Assembly (NCBI GenBank): GCA_022925895.1
Contig: JAKSYS010000016.1
Coordinates: 62,001-126,000 of the forward strand
Direction: 5' to 3'
DNA from: Fragilaria crotonensis
Taxonomy: Eukaryota; Bacillariophyta; Fragilariophyceae; Fragilariales; Fragilariaceae
DNA length: 64,000 nucleotides
Position 1 is the first letter of the stretch, and every line of letters starts with the position of its first letter. A program made the translations under genes and the position numbers. The notes below the pieces were generated by a model, which had not been told where the DNA came from, made no database searches, and saw only the letters and a program-made list of their open reading frames with translations. Positions 1 through 9,081 of the stretch are shown piece after piece.

Positions 1-351
1 AACCTGAACAGTTGCGAGGACAGTATTCCTACAGCACTCACCTTGCCTCGGATTGAACGCGTCAGGAAGGAATTCAAACCCACCGAGCTGTAGTTGACTT
101 TGATGCTGGCTTTGTGCAAAGCTTTGTCTCGCCTGCAATAGAGGACGTTGTTCTGATGGCAGCAAAGAATGAAACGCCAGCAGCAGGAGTATAACGTCTG
201 AGACGCTATCGGTACTTTCGGAAATGCAAGACCGATAAAGACGAATCTGTTCAACGTGCAGCTCACCTTCAATTATTCTCGTTGCTTCTTCATCGTTTCG
301 GCCTCGTAGTGCAAATAGATGCGAATGAAACAGATTGTCGAAGATATAGAT
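1..351 (-). CDS. Possible coding exon, cut by left edge, unknown protein
   Basis: On the minus strand the frame is open for about 117 codons, from just after a TAA at 352-354 to the window edge. The translation has protein-like composition, with acidic and amphipathic stretches such as EEATRIIEGELHVEQIRLYR, then a leucine-rich run, then a Gln/Ser-rich run. There is no ATG in the frame and no AG acceptor between the stop and the first good residues, so the 5' boundary is unclear. A possible donor (G|GTGAGT) lies near position 40, so the exon may end before the edge. I do not recognise the family. It could be a chance open frame. Confidence 0.3.
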   Translation of the reverse strand, partial: MYIFDNLFHSHLFALRGRNDEEATRIIEGELHVEQIRLYRSCISESTDSVSDVILLLLAFHSLLPSEQRPLLQARQSFAQSQHQSQLQLGGFEFLPDAFNPRQGECCRNTVLATVQV

Positions 352-854
352 TTATGGATCATACCGAATTCTTGTTCTATTTTGAGGAGACTGCCGGAGG
401 ATTGGAGGCAGTTTCTCAGTTCAACTAAAATTTTAGAATACTGAGTCTACGTGCTCCTACCATATATTGCCTCATGGTGAAACAAGCCATACTAGTACCA
501 GGTACTCTCTAGTAGCCTGCGCAGTACTGTACAAGGATCTCTTGTATATATCAGTTGTCCATATAACGATCCATGGACATGACGTTTCATTGAAATGCCT
601 GATTTTTTGGTAAAAAGATACTTGTATGCTGTATACTGGATATTGGTCAACGCACGACTCATACGTAGCCGAACGAAGCACCAGGTACAATATGATACAG
701 TACGAACAACTGCCCTCTCACAGCACCAATCAGCATCAAGTGCTCCGTGCTAGTAGTACTTCTTGGCGAGCTGATGTAGTCTACTAGTAGAGAGAGCTGT
801 GCTGCTGCTGCGTCTTCATTCCGCCCCATCCCATTAAAATGACTCGACGGGACG

Positions 855-1247
855 ATGTCGACCTTGAACATTGCACTTCAAGATGCCTCTCAGATTCTTC
901 TCGAGGCTGTGGAGAAAGCAAAAGTTCGAGACGCGTCGAGTACAAGAATGAATGCAACTTCAACAACAACACTGCCCTATGCTGTTGCTGATCATGCTGA
1001 ATTGAATTCAAGAGAGGAACTGTCACAAGCACAATCATCACCACCATCACAACAGCAGAAACAATGTAATCGTAGTAGGAGTAGTTGCAATGGAAAGGAT
1101 TCTGATGAGGAGGAGGATCCAATCATGGCAGCCTTTTTGGAAGCTCAAAATCGTTCTACTCCGTCATTGAATTTTGATGATTGGGCGCGTCTGATTGTGT
1201 TATTGTCGTCGAATGGAACAGTTCTGAACCATGGGAACGTTCAATGA
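855..1247 (+). CDS. Small hypothetical protein, acidic and low-complexity
   Basis: A 130-residue frame starting with ATG. The N-terminus (MSTLNIALQDASQILLEAVE) could form an amphipathic helix. The middle is Ser/Gln-rich, and an acidic patch (DSDEEEDPIMAAFLEAQ) precedes a short hydrophobic C-terminus. I see no domain, signal peptide or membrane segment. Support is only open-frame length and plausible composition; the overlapping minus-strand frame over 784-1122 looks less protein-like. It stands alone upstream of the paralogue pair on the opposite strand. It may be a real short gene, one exon of a longer one, or a chance frame. Confidence 0.35.
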   Translation: MSTLNIALQDASQILLEAVEKAKVRDASSTRMNATSTTTLPYAVADHAELNSREELSQAQSSPPSQQQKQCNRSRSSCNGKDSDEEEDPIMAAFLEAQNRSTPSLNFDDWARLIVLLSSNGTVLNHGNVQ

Positions 1248-1647
1248 TGAGAATGCTAGCCATACGTTCCACATGAAACAGAACTGCAACGATCGTTTTA
1301 TAATAGGAATCTACTCAAGTTCTTGCCATTGGTGACGATTTATACACGGGTCCGAATTGAGTGAAGCCTTTACAACTAAAGAAGCAGTACGTCATTAACA
1401 AGCAGCAACGATCGCGCATTGTTAACTATAAATTGCAATGATTTTATAGCTCCTTTCTGAAAACCACAAAACGAAGGAACATCATCGAGATATTGTCTCT
1501 TCCTTTAGTAGCTCCTCCTGCCTGTGCACGTTTGCAGGAAAATGGTGGTAGCAAGACTATGTACATGGTTTGATCACACACACACCAATGCCAGACGTGA
1601 CGAAAGTCATCAATTTTTGCAACAAACTCTTGTGTGTGTGTGTTGTG

Positions 1648-2253
1648 TCACCTCTCATGCTCGTTTTTATTTCCTCCCGATGAGATTTGCAGATTATTGT
1701 TTTCACACGACTTTTTTCGTGACGAACAAAGACGCTTTCGTAACAGGGACGAACAGCTCGTTGTTGTTGTTGATGATTTGGTATTCACGGCAGTGGTGGT
1801 TCCATTCGATGCTCGTTCACGTGCCTTGACAGCATCAACTTTGGAACATGCGATTGATATACGATATAGACTAATGGAATCATTGATCCCCATGGCTTGG
1901 AGAGACTTGTATTCTCCCACCACAAAGCGGACAAACGTTCGAACACGATGCCGCCGTGCCTTGAAGGATGCTTTCGATTCGATATCGTCGTCGTCATCAT
2001 CCAACTCCATGGGTATATCATCATCGTCGTCGTCAAATTCGTCATCCTGTTGATGCACCACATTAGATTCATATAATCAATATAGAGTCGAGAGAATGAG
2101 GTGTGTGAGTCAAAAGAGGGAGTCAAGACAGTGCGATTGAAAATGTTTCATTGCTTGCAAACGTACCCAGCACCAGATTCCCTTTCGTTGCTGCAATGTC
2201 AACTCATCGCTGATCTCAATGTTGGCTTCTTCATTGAACGATACTTTCATCAT
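1648..2253 (-). CDS. Diatom orphan-family protein, two exons, copy A
   Basis: Two exons on the minus strand: 2253-2167 (29 codons) and 2046-1648, with a 120-bp GTACGT...CAG phase-0 intron, giving about 161 residues. Exon 1 reads MMKVSFNEEANIEISDEL and ends in QQRKGIWCW. Exon 2 opens with two poly-Asp blocks, then a basic core (ARRHRVRTFVRF...EYKSLQAMG...SLYRIS) and a Ser/Thr-rich tail. The gene matches copy B (3345-3878) in both exons and in intron position; in the core 21 of 44 residues are identical and most other changes are conservative (I/V, H/Y, K/R, N/D). From memory, diatoms carry many proteins with a short VSF...LWY first part and this Arg-rich second part; their function is unknown. 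Third codon positions coincide on both strands here, so the plus-strand frame over 1634-2053 is a shadow. I read the other start option as the second ATG, one codon later. Confidence 0.65.
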
Positions 2254-3344
2254 GCTTCCTCAAGAAATTCGGATTGTAAACCTACTTGTACTAACATAAG
2301 ATACACAAAGAATGCTGCTTCTATGTCAAATCGTGAACGAGGGATTCGAAAGAGAGATTGTCCGTCGCCTTCGAGTGCGTGTAGTGATGAGAGTGGCTTT
2401 ATCCACGCTTCGGAGTACCGTAGAAGCGTTTCAAGGTTGAAGGTGCACTTGCTTGTGGTGCGACAATCCTTGTGACATTGGAGAGGGTACGATTTGTTCC
2501 TTGGGGGGGAATCCTGGCACAGATTCGTTAAATGAATTGTTGTCGCACCGTGATGGTATACGACAATGACGGACAATCATCAGAATGATGGTTGATTTCT
2601 AAGTGTTCTCATGAAGTGCGTACTTATAATTGCCCACTCAATCAAACAACTACTGCCCCTTAAACATCTGTGCTTCGAACCGGCACTGAAGGTGACAATC
2701 TGTTATTATTCCTCTGGAACTGCCATCACGTTGCTTTTACATGTGTGGTTTACAGTTTACAAGAGGAGGACATGAATACGCACAGTAGGATCAACATTTA
2801 TGATTGAGAACTGAGAACTCGTCCTAAGTAGATCCTGACACTTCACATGTTCTATGGAGATATAGAGACCTTCCTAAGTAGATTCGTGACGCTTTTTGAT
2901 ACAATGGCGATATCCAATCAATTGGTACCGCGACGCCTGCCTCGTGACCATTGGCATTTGGAATTCCAATCACATCGTTCCTTGTGTCTCTCTCTCTTTT
3001 GTGACGAATGTAAACAACCATGGAACGATCAACATGAGCAAATGAAAGATAGATTGGAGGAAATAATTGCCAGCAATGCATGTCCAATCCTTTTCACATG
3101 GTCAACTATTAAAGTAACAACGCGGATGCCAAATAGATAGAAGATCGGTAGCAATAGATGATTTTCTAAAGTTCTAAGGGGTTATTTGATTATGTTCATA
3201 CAGCATTGATAGCGCATCCATTTGTGTACAGTATTTACAAACAAGTGGTGGCGTAGCTGTCTCCCACTTGTATTCGGGATAGCAATCAATAGCAGGACGT
3301 TTGTACAAAGTTTGTGGTCGTCCTCGAGTCCTCGTCGTTGTTCT
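2254..3344. other. Intergenic, no gene recognised
   Basis: About 1.1 kb between the two paralogues. It holds only short frames; the longest (ATG at 2847, 97 codons) has no recognisable features. No repeat or RNA gene was seen. Confidence 0.5.
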
Positions 3345-3878
3345 TCAGCATTGGACTGCGTTGCGATAATACGTTTGAGCCAACAACTGAGCCTGTGACT
3401 CGGCACGTTGCTGAGCCATGGCAACATCCGTCTTGGAACAAACCGATGACATTCGGCAAAGACTGACGGTATTGGTAAGTCCCATTTCTTTCAGGGAACG
3501 GTGTTCATCAATGATGCATCGAACAAACGTGCGGACCTGTCGTCGGCGCTCCTTGAGGATCTCCACACGATGATCGCCTCGTAACTGTTCAATACAACAT
3601 ACTCCAGGATTGCAGCAAGATGAATACTATCTCCACGTTTCGTCTTTCTCGTCTTGCCTTGGGTGTTAGCATTTGTGTCATGAGGTAGGATGGTTGCCTT
3701 TCGATAGCAAGGACAGAATGTCAGTTGATGGGTATCGAAAGGACGCGTACAACAAGGATTTCTTTGCACTGTCGTTGTTGTTTCCTTACCGCGTGTGTCC
3801 ACATCTTCTTCCGCTCTTGAGTGCTCAAGTTGTCGGGCACAAACACATTGGCGTCTTCGTTGAAGGAAACTCTCATTG
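3345..3878 (-). pseudogene. Diatom orphan-family protein, copy B, frameshifted
   Basis: This is the paralogue of the gene at 1648-2253. Exon 1 starts MRVSFNEDANVFV (ATG at 3878) and continues, two bases out of frame, as DNLSTQERKKMW; the exon is 89 nt against 87 nt in copy A, and the extra TG lies in a GTG/TTTGTGTG run. The donor GTAAGG follows at 3789 in the same place as in copy A. A TAG acceptor gives exon 2 at 3626-3345, which contains CCIEQLRGDHRVEILKERRR, then RQVRTFVRC and EMGLTNTVSLCRMS, and 93 codons in all. The CxxEQLRG segment fits the 'RGLE' region that I recall for this family and that copy A lacks. The frameshift could be a real dinucleotide slip, making this a pseudogene, or a sequencing error. 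Confidence 0.55.
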
Positions 3879-5318
3879 TTGATTATTTATACAGTAGTAG
3901 TAGTGCCGTTTCTCGTTTGGATGTTTCACTTTTTGTGGTCCGAATAAGTCTCGACACGGTCAAGGAGTCCCACGGATAAACCCGTGGGTGGTGGAGGACA
4001 TTGTGACCTCCATCCACAGACACCGCATTTCCATGTAAGTAATAGCTTCTCCGAACTCAGTGCAGAGTTGACCATCAGCTGACTGCAGGAAGTGCGTTTT
4101 AAAGGAACTTGATTAACATCGGTATTGCCCATGTTCGGTCTGCCGACTTCTTTGTGGAGTCTGAAGTACGTTTTTTCAACAGAACGGCACCTGGCCTTAT
4201 TGCCCTCTATGTGAAGGCATTCATGTAGTTGTCACAAATTCTAGAAGTGAAAGGGCATCGTAATGCCTAAAATGACAATTCTACCAGTAGGTAATCAGGA
4301 GGTTCCGGAAATTTCGGCTCAATTTATGAACATAGAGAGAGAGTTTTCGCTTGACATCTGTGGACGCTGCAAGGCTGCAATTTCCCGAAGTAGTACAGTA
4401 TACAGTAGTGTACTGGAGTATCATTTGACACTCGTTCCAGTAGTACTCGTACGTGGTCGTACTTGAGACTTGATACTACTCGAAAAGGTCCTCAGTATGA
4501 ACATACTTGAGACTTGAGCCTATTCGAAAAGGTCCTCATTTTACGAAAGCAACAACCAATTTATTTGAAGAATTAACTACGATTCCTTTGGAAATCCTCT
4601 AGATGATGTGTTATCACAATAGAATACGTCGTCGTTTCTGCGATTGCACAACTCCGTTATCTTCCACATGATTTCTAACTCACTAAACGGGTTGGTCCAT
4701 TGTGCTTTATTGAACTTCTAATGTTAGACCTATGAGGATGGAGACACAAATACACTATAAAACTGCTATTGCATCAAACTCATCGCCACACGCCAGCAGC
4801 TCATCATGAATGCTGCTGAGCTTGCTCCTCATGAGCCACAGTCGCTGTGATAGCGAATGAGCAGCTGCATATCTCTGACAAGATTGAAGCACTTCCACCA
4901 TCCAACAAATTCTGTACAAGGTGCACAAGCAATGGATTGTTCAGTACAAGATACTGATGTTTGAACCTGCATGTCAGTCTTGTGCACAAGTTGCGGCAAA
5001 AGATTGAGAAGTCACATGCCACATGCAGAATCATCACCATCATGAGACTCCATGTCAACCTGTTGGTGAGCTAGTACATTTCAAGGCTTCGTACATTCTT
5101 TCTTGATGAATTTCATCGACATTCCATGGCAAGGTCAAGGTGCAACCCATTATAAGCTGTCTGATTATAAACCAAAAACTTGCACAATGATCACAAGCTA
5201 CTGGTACCTGGTACTGTACAAACTGGCAACTGGCGTGTAGGAGAATGACACGACTCATTTCTCGGTATTTTGTACCCCCCAAATGTACATCAAAAATGTC
5301 CGAAGGGTACAGGTCACC
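3879..5318. other. Intergenic, with a short tandem repeat
   Basis: About 1.4 kb up to the transposon end. No convincing gene. A cluster of GTAC palindromes lies near 4390-4450 and a two-copy tandem repeat at 4461-4538. Confidence 0.5.
4461..4538. repeat. Two-copy tandem repeat, 44-bp period
   Basis: ACTTGAGACTTGA at 4461 and ACTTGAGACTTGAG at 4505 each lead to TCGAAAAGGTCCTCA. The two 34-bp copies differ at only a few positions. Confidence 0.8.
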
Positions 5319-5355
5319 CACTAGAGACCATTCGGGCTCTGAACTTTGGCCCGAT
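5319..5355 (+). repeat. Left terminal inverted repeat of the CACTA-type transposon
   Basis: 37 bp, the exact reverse complement of 10785-10821. The flanking bases differ (ACC on the left), so the repeat proper starts at CACTA. Confidence 0.9.
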
Positions 5356-5727
5356 CCCGCCGGCTTCTCGTTATACCACCGTTACCACTGTTAATTTTGT
5401 ATGATGAAAAATCAAGTCATTATGACAGAGTAAATAACGGTTTTTGAGCTCAGATGATGTACGTTTTCTCCACCAATTCCTTGAACTTCGATGAAAGTGT
5501 GCACAATGATGCTCATTGAGTGGTGCTGCATCCTGATGTGCACGGACGTTTCGAAGTTCGGCATTTTGGTGAAGTCGATTTGTGGTCGAGAATGGACCTT
5601 CCACGTGGACGAAAGATATTCTTGTACTAATTCCCATGTACGCCCTACAGGAGTTTTTTCACAGCTGCGATGCGAGACCCCTTATTCATAGAACGAATCG
5701 CATGATTGCAGCACTCGTATCTTGCAG

Positions 5728-7836
5728 ATGAGCAACATGCAGCGGAATGACCTCTACAAACGAACCAGGAGTTGCCCAGTGACATGTCTCACGTTTGGAA
5801 AAGAAAGGAAGACAGAGTATCCTGATTACTTCTTTTGCCATGGGTGTGATCTGTTAGAAGATGCCGTGGAAAGAAACACCAAACAAGTACATCGCCAGAT
5901 GAAAAAGTACATGTGCACTGGTGGTCACATTTATGTGAGCAACCCTACCACACTCAAGAAAAAGTATCGACAGAAGCGAAACGTAAAGCCAGCACCAACA
6001 GGCAGAAAAGATTCTGCACGTGGCAATTCCGACAAAAATGATGAAGTGAAATCTCCGAGCAAAAGTCCTACCAAGAAAAAGCCTCGACGACAGCAAGATT
6101 CTCTCTTGCATTTTGACATCTGCAATTATTCCGAACAAGAGGACGATGATGTCAGTGATGATATGCCAGATTGTGCTGATCCCCGAAGACTTTTTGCTTG
6201 TAGTAGTACTACCGCCGACGAAAAAGAAATACAAGAAAAGCGGTCACAATTGAGGAGGTTGAACACGACACCCTCAACACCGATGGTGACTGGTTGTGTC
6301 ACACCAGCAGCCATCTATGAAAATGGCTTTTCTAACGAACGGAACCTCTTGGAACAAATCAACATGCTTGAAGCGACAAATGAGTTGCTGAATAAGCAAC
6401 TCAAGGACCTCGATGACAGCCATGACCAACTTGCACTGACCGTGGAGACTCTTACTGCTGAATTGGAACAACTCAAATTTCAACAAAGGTGTGACCCCGT
6501 GAGCCCTGGGTGTGGCAATGACAATGATGGAAAAGTTCGGGAGAGCTCTGCACGAAGAAAACGTCGTGTGCAAATAGAGAATGCCAAACTTTCACATGAG
6601 CTTTCTATTCGAATTCATGACTTCATAACAAGTTCCAGTCTTTCAGATCGACGCAAGTTTCCAACTAGTCGGCTTGCAAAGATTGTGATTGATAGCGTCC
6701 TTTCCTTTGAGTGGAGTCATTCGGAAATCGCCAACATTTCTTCAACAATGCAAGCAGCACCACCAGGAGAGAATAGTGACTCTTTGGTATTACTCCTGTC
6801 GACATTTTTGAATGTGAAGATGAAACGATACCGTCACAAGAGCAAGGCAGCACTGCTCGTAGATTGCATGTGGGACAACAATTTCCTTGACGGAGAAGTG
6901 AAAGCATGTATGATTAATAGAGTTCGTTCGTACCTTCGCAGCCATGTCTTCTCGCCATGGAAGATCCTAAGAGCTATGGATATTGCTGGATTTAATTTAA
7001 GTCTTGCAGGTATTGAAGTGTTGCGAGGTGTTGATGTCCAGGGAAAGTATGTGCGAAGTGTACTGACAAGCAAATCAACAATATTGCGAGTGGCTAGAAA
7101 GCTTGAAGCAGCTGCCGACAGGTTTTGCCCCTTTACGATGATTGGGCGAATGTATCAAGACAACGAAGGACAGCAAGGTACTAGTGTTGATAATGATGAT
7201 ACGTTTGGAGAAGGCTTTGAATTTGATTCGATCAAAGTCACTCATACACTATTTGAGGCATTTGGTTTGCAGAACATCGCCAAGCAGCGGCCAGTTGAGT
7301 TAGGACTTACGTCCGATGGGGCTCAACTCACAAACACAATATCACATGTTGCTGCAGGATTAAAGTTAAATGACATGGCGATGTGCAATCCAGTAACCAA
7401 GCGCCCACTTTTACTTCACGAACCTGACTCTTTGGTACAGAGTCGCAATCTCTGCTTTCCACTCCGAATTGTTATTGCAAAGGACAGCAAGAAAACTCTC
7501 GACGGTTTTCGGCCACTGTACAACTTGTTTAATTCTGGTGAGGTGTCTCGAGCCTTGCGATGTCACGCCTTCAAAATGTCCTTCCCTGGAGACATGAAAC
7601 TGCAGTGGGGAGCACTTGACGACGGTGGCGCAGCAAAGGTGAAAGAAAAGTTTTGTTACATATGTCCCTGTCGCTCGTCAACTCTGCATGTACCACAAGA
7701 TAAGTCGCAATGTGCATTGTGTAAGAACAAGGCACCACCAACAAATGGCGAGGTGGAAGAACGGCATTGTTATCACTATCCATTTCTCATGGATCCCAAT
7801 GTTCGACAAGAGCTAGTGGACGAGCTTGAGTTTTGA
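5728..7836 (+). CDS. Transposon protein, N-terminal part (diatom orphan family)
   Basis: 702 residues from the ATG at 5728; the preceding in-frame codons include only a TTG. The N-terminus has a possible zinc-binding site (C16, C20, C37, C40 in SCPVTC and FCHGC) followed by a Lys/Arg-rich, probably disordered stretch. Around residues 200-255 there is a Leu-rich predicted coiled coil (LLEQINMLEATNELL...). The C-terminal half carries SDGAQLT, VIAKDSKKT and ALDDGGAAKVKEKFCYICPC, then further CxxC and HCYH pairs. I know this pattern, including the D-G/A-LT, KDSK and GGA-K-FC-C motifs, from very many unannotated diatom proteins. The frame stops at TGA 7834-7836 and the family continues in the next frame (7857-9068). 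It lies inside the inverted repeats, so it is probably the transposase or part of it. A DDE triad cannot be assigned by eye. Confidence 0.7.
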   Translation: MSNMQRNDLYKRTRSCPVTCLTFGKERKTEYPDYFFCHGCDLLEDAVERNTKQVHRQMKKYMCTGGHIYVSNPTTLKKKYRQKRNVKPAPTGRKDSARGNSDKNDEVKSPSKSPTKKKPRRQQDSLLHFDICNYSEQEDDDVSDDMPDCADPRRLFACSSTTADEKEIQEKRSQLRRLNTTPSTPMVTGCVTPAAIYENGFSNERNLLEQINMLEATNELLNKQLKDLDDSHDQLALTVETLTAELEQLKFQQRCDPVSPGCGNDNDGKVRESSARRKRRVQIENAKLSHELSIRIHDFITSSSLSDRRKFPTSRLAKIVIDSVLSFEWSHSEIANISSTMQAAPPGENSDSLVLLLSTFLNVKMKRYRHKSKAALLVDCMWDNNFLDGEVKACMINRVRSYLRSHVFSPWKILRAMDIAGFNLSLAGIEVLRGVDVQGKYVRSVLTSKSTILRVARKLEAAADRFCPFTMIGRMYQDNEGQQGTSVDNDDTFGEGFEFDSIKVTHTLFEAFGLQNIAKQRPVELGLTSDGAQLTNTISHVAAGLKLNDMAMCNPVTKRPLLLHEPDSLVQSRNLCFPLRIVIAKDSKKTLDGFRPLYNLFNSGEVSRALRCHAFKMSFPGDMKLQWGALDDGGAAKVKEKFCYICPCRSSTLHVPQDKSQCALCKNKAPPTNGEVEERHCYHYPFLMDPNVRQELVDELEF

Positions 7837-7856
7837 CTTCTCTTCGAGATGTCATC

Positions 7857-9068
7857 ATGAATGATGCCAACAATAACAATCAGCAAAAGATGTATGTGCG
7901 TCAGTCAGGCCAGGTGATGATTGATGGCGATACCATGGATATAGACAATCAACCGAGTGAACCAAACATGAGGGCGCTTTGGTCACGTCACATTACTGAT
8001 GAACTTGCAAGTCGCGGAATGGAAGTCATGGGAACTCTTAGTGAACGGCAACAAAGACTCCGAGAGCAGCTTGTAAATGAACAACGAGCTCACCACATAG
8101 CTCGCATGCTCTCTGAAAGCGAACCCAAGGACCAGGCAATGTATCTCGTACTTCAGGCTGTTGTTTGCATTCTTCACTTGGAGAATCGAGTTGGTCTCAA
8201 ATCTATCGAGAGCATTCTTCGTTCAGGATTATCGAATGCAAGAAAAGGGATTTTGGAGTGGACTGTTGCAAGCGGTGCAAAAAGGCGACAGGAAGAGTAC
8301 ATTGGTTGCATCACAACGATCATTCAAACTCAAATTCTTGGTTCTTTGATGGCACCTTCGCAGTGGCGGTTTCCCCTGACAGAGGAAGGGAATGTTGGCA
8401 CCCTATCAATGGACAACAATCGAACTCGGTCAGTCATGAATTCAATCGAGCTATTGATTGAAGTCTCATTTCCTAACTCAGATGACAACAAACGGCGCTT
8501 GCTTCGATGCTTTCCAAGATACAGAGCTGCTATGATTATTCTCCGGAAAGATACCGATGCTACACTGGATGAGATCAGTACATTTCAGGATCACATCGAT
8601 GCCTGGTTTCAAGATTGGGTAACAGTTTACGGGAGAGAAGGATGTACAAACTACACCCACATGCTCTCGTCATCGCATGTTATGAGGTACATGCAAGAGT
8701 GGAAGTGTTTGCATCGTTTTTCACAGCAGGGATGGGAAGCACTAAACGCATTGATTAAAGCCTATTTTTTTCGTCGGACTAATCGAGGTGGCCTATCAAA
8801 GAATGCAACAAAGAAGAGTAAGCTCTTGGGTATTGCTCGCTGGTTGCAGCGTCGAATCATGTGGTACAGCGGGAATGGTGATACTCTTTTACAGCAGAGG
8901 ACGAGGAGGTTCTTGACGATGAAGACGATAGTTCCTACAATGACAACGCTAACGAGGAGATTGATGACGACAGTAGCATTAGCACCACAGGCAGCGATGT
9001 TGATGAGAGCTTTGAAATGGGATACATCACAAGTGACGGGGAATAAAGACACTTCTACGAGCGATTAA
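7857..9068 (+). CDS. Transposon protein, C-terminal part (diatom orphan family)
   Basis: 403 residues from the ATG at 7857; the frame is open from 7830 and overlaps the end of the previous frame by 7 bases in -1 phase. It contains family hallmarks I recall: AVVCILHLENRVGLK, a GLSNARK block, TNYTHMLSSSHVMRYMQEWK, FSQQGWEALNALIKAYFFRR, TNRGG and ARWLQRRIMW. In relatives these blocks follow the cysteine-rich part of the preceding protein in one chain, so the two frames are probably one product joined by an intron, by -1 frameshifting at the TTTT run, or separated by a mutation. The GWE...K...RRT block is reminiscent of the region downstream of plant CACTA transposases, but that likeness is inference. 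The C-terminus ends 14 bp from the convergent gene. Confidence 0.65.
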   Translation: MNDANNNNQQKMYVRQSGQVMIDGDTMDIDNQPSEPNMRALWSRHITDELASRGMEVMGTLSERQQRLREQLVNEQRAHHIARMLSESEPKDQAMYLVLQAVVCILHLENRVGLKSIESILRSGLSNARKGILEWTVASGAKRRQEEYIGCITTIIQTQILGSLMAPSQWRFPLTEEGNVGTLSMDNNRTRSVMNSIELLIEVSFPNSDDNKRRLLRCFPRYRAAMIILRKDTDATLDEISTFQDHIDAWFQDWVTVYGREGCTNYTHMLSSSHVMRYMQEWKCLHRFSQQGWEALNALIKAYFFRRTNRGGLSKNATKKSKLLGIARWLQRRIMWYSGNGDTLLQQRTRRFLTMKTIVPTMTTLTRRLMTTVALAPQAAMLMRALKWDTSQVTGNKDTSTSD

Positions 9069-9081
9069 AAATTTGATAGTC

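Noticed and set aside
1634-2053. Plus-strand 139-codon frame ending in poly-Ser
   Set aside because: It is the mirror of the minus-strand gene with shared third codon positions; the minus frame has more conservative changes to its paralogue and a matching exon 1.
2847-3140. Plus-strand 97-codon frame
   Set aside because: No recognisable feature; an equally long frame exists on the opposite strand.
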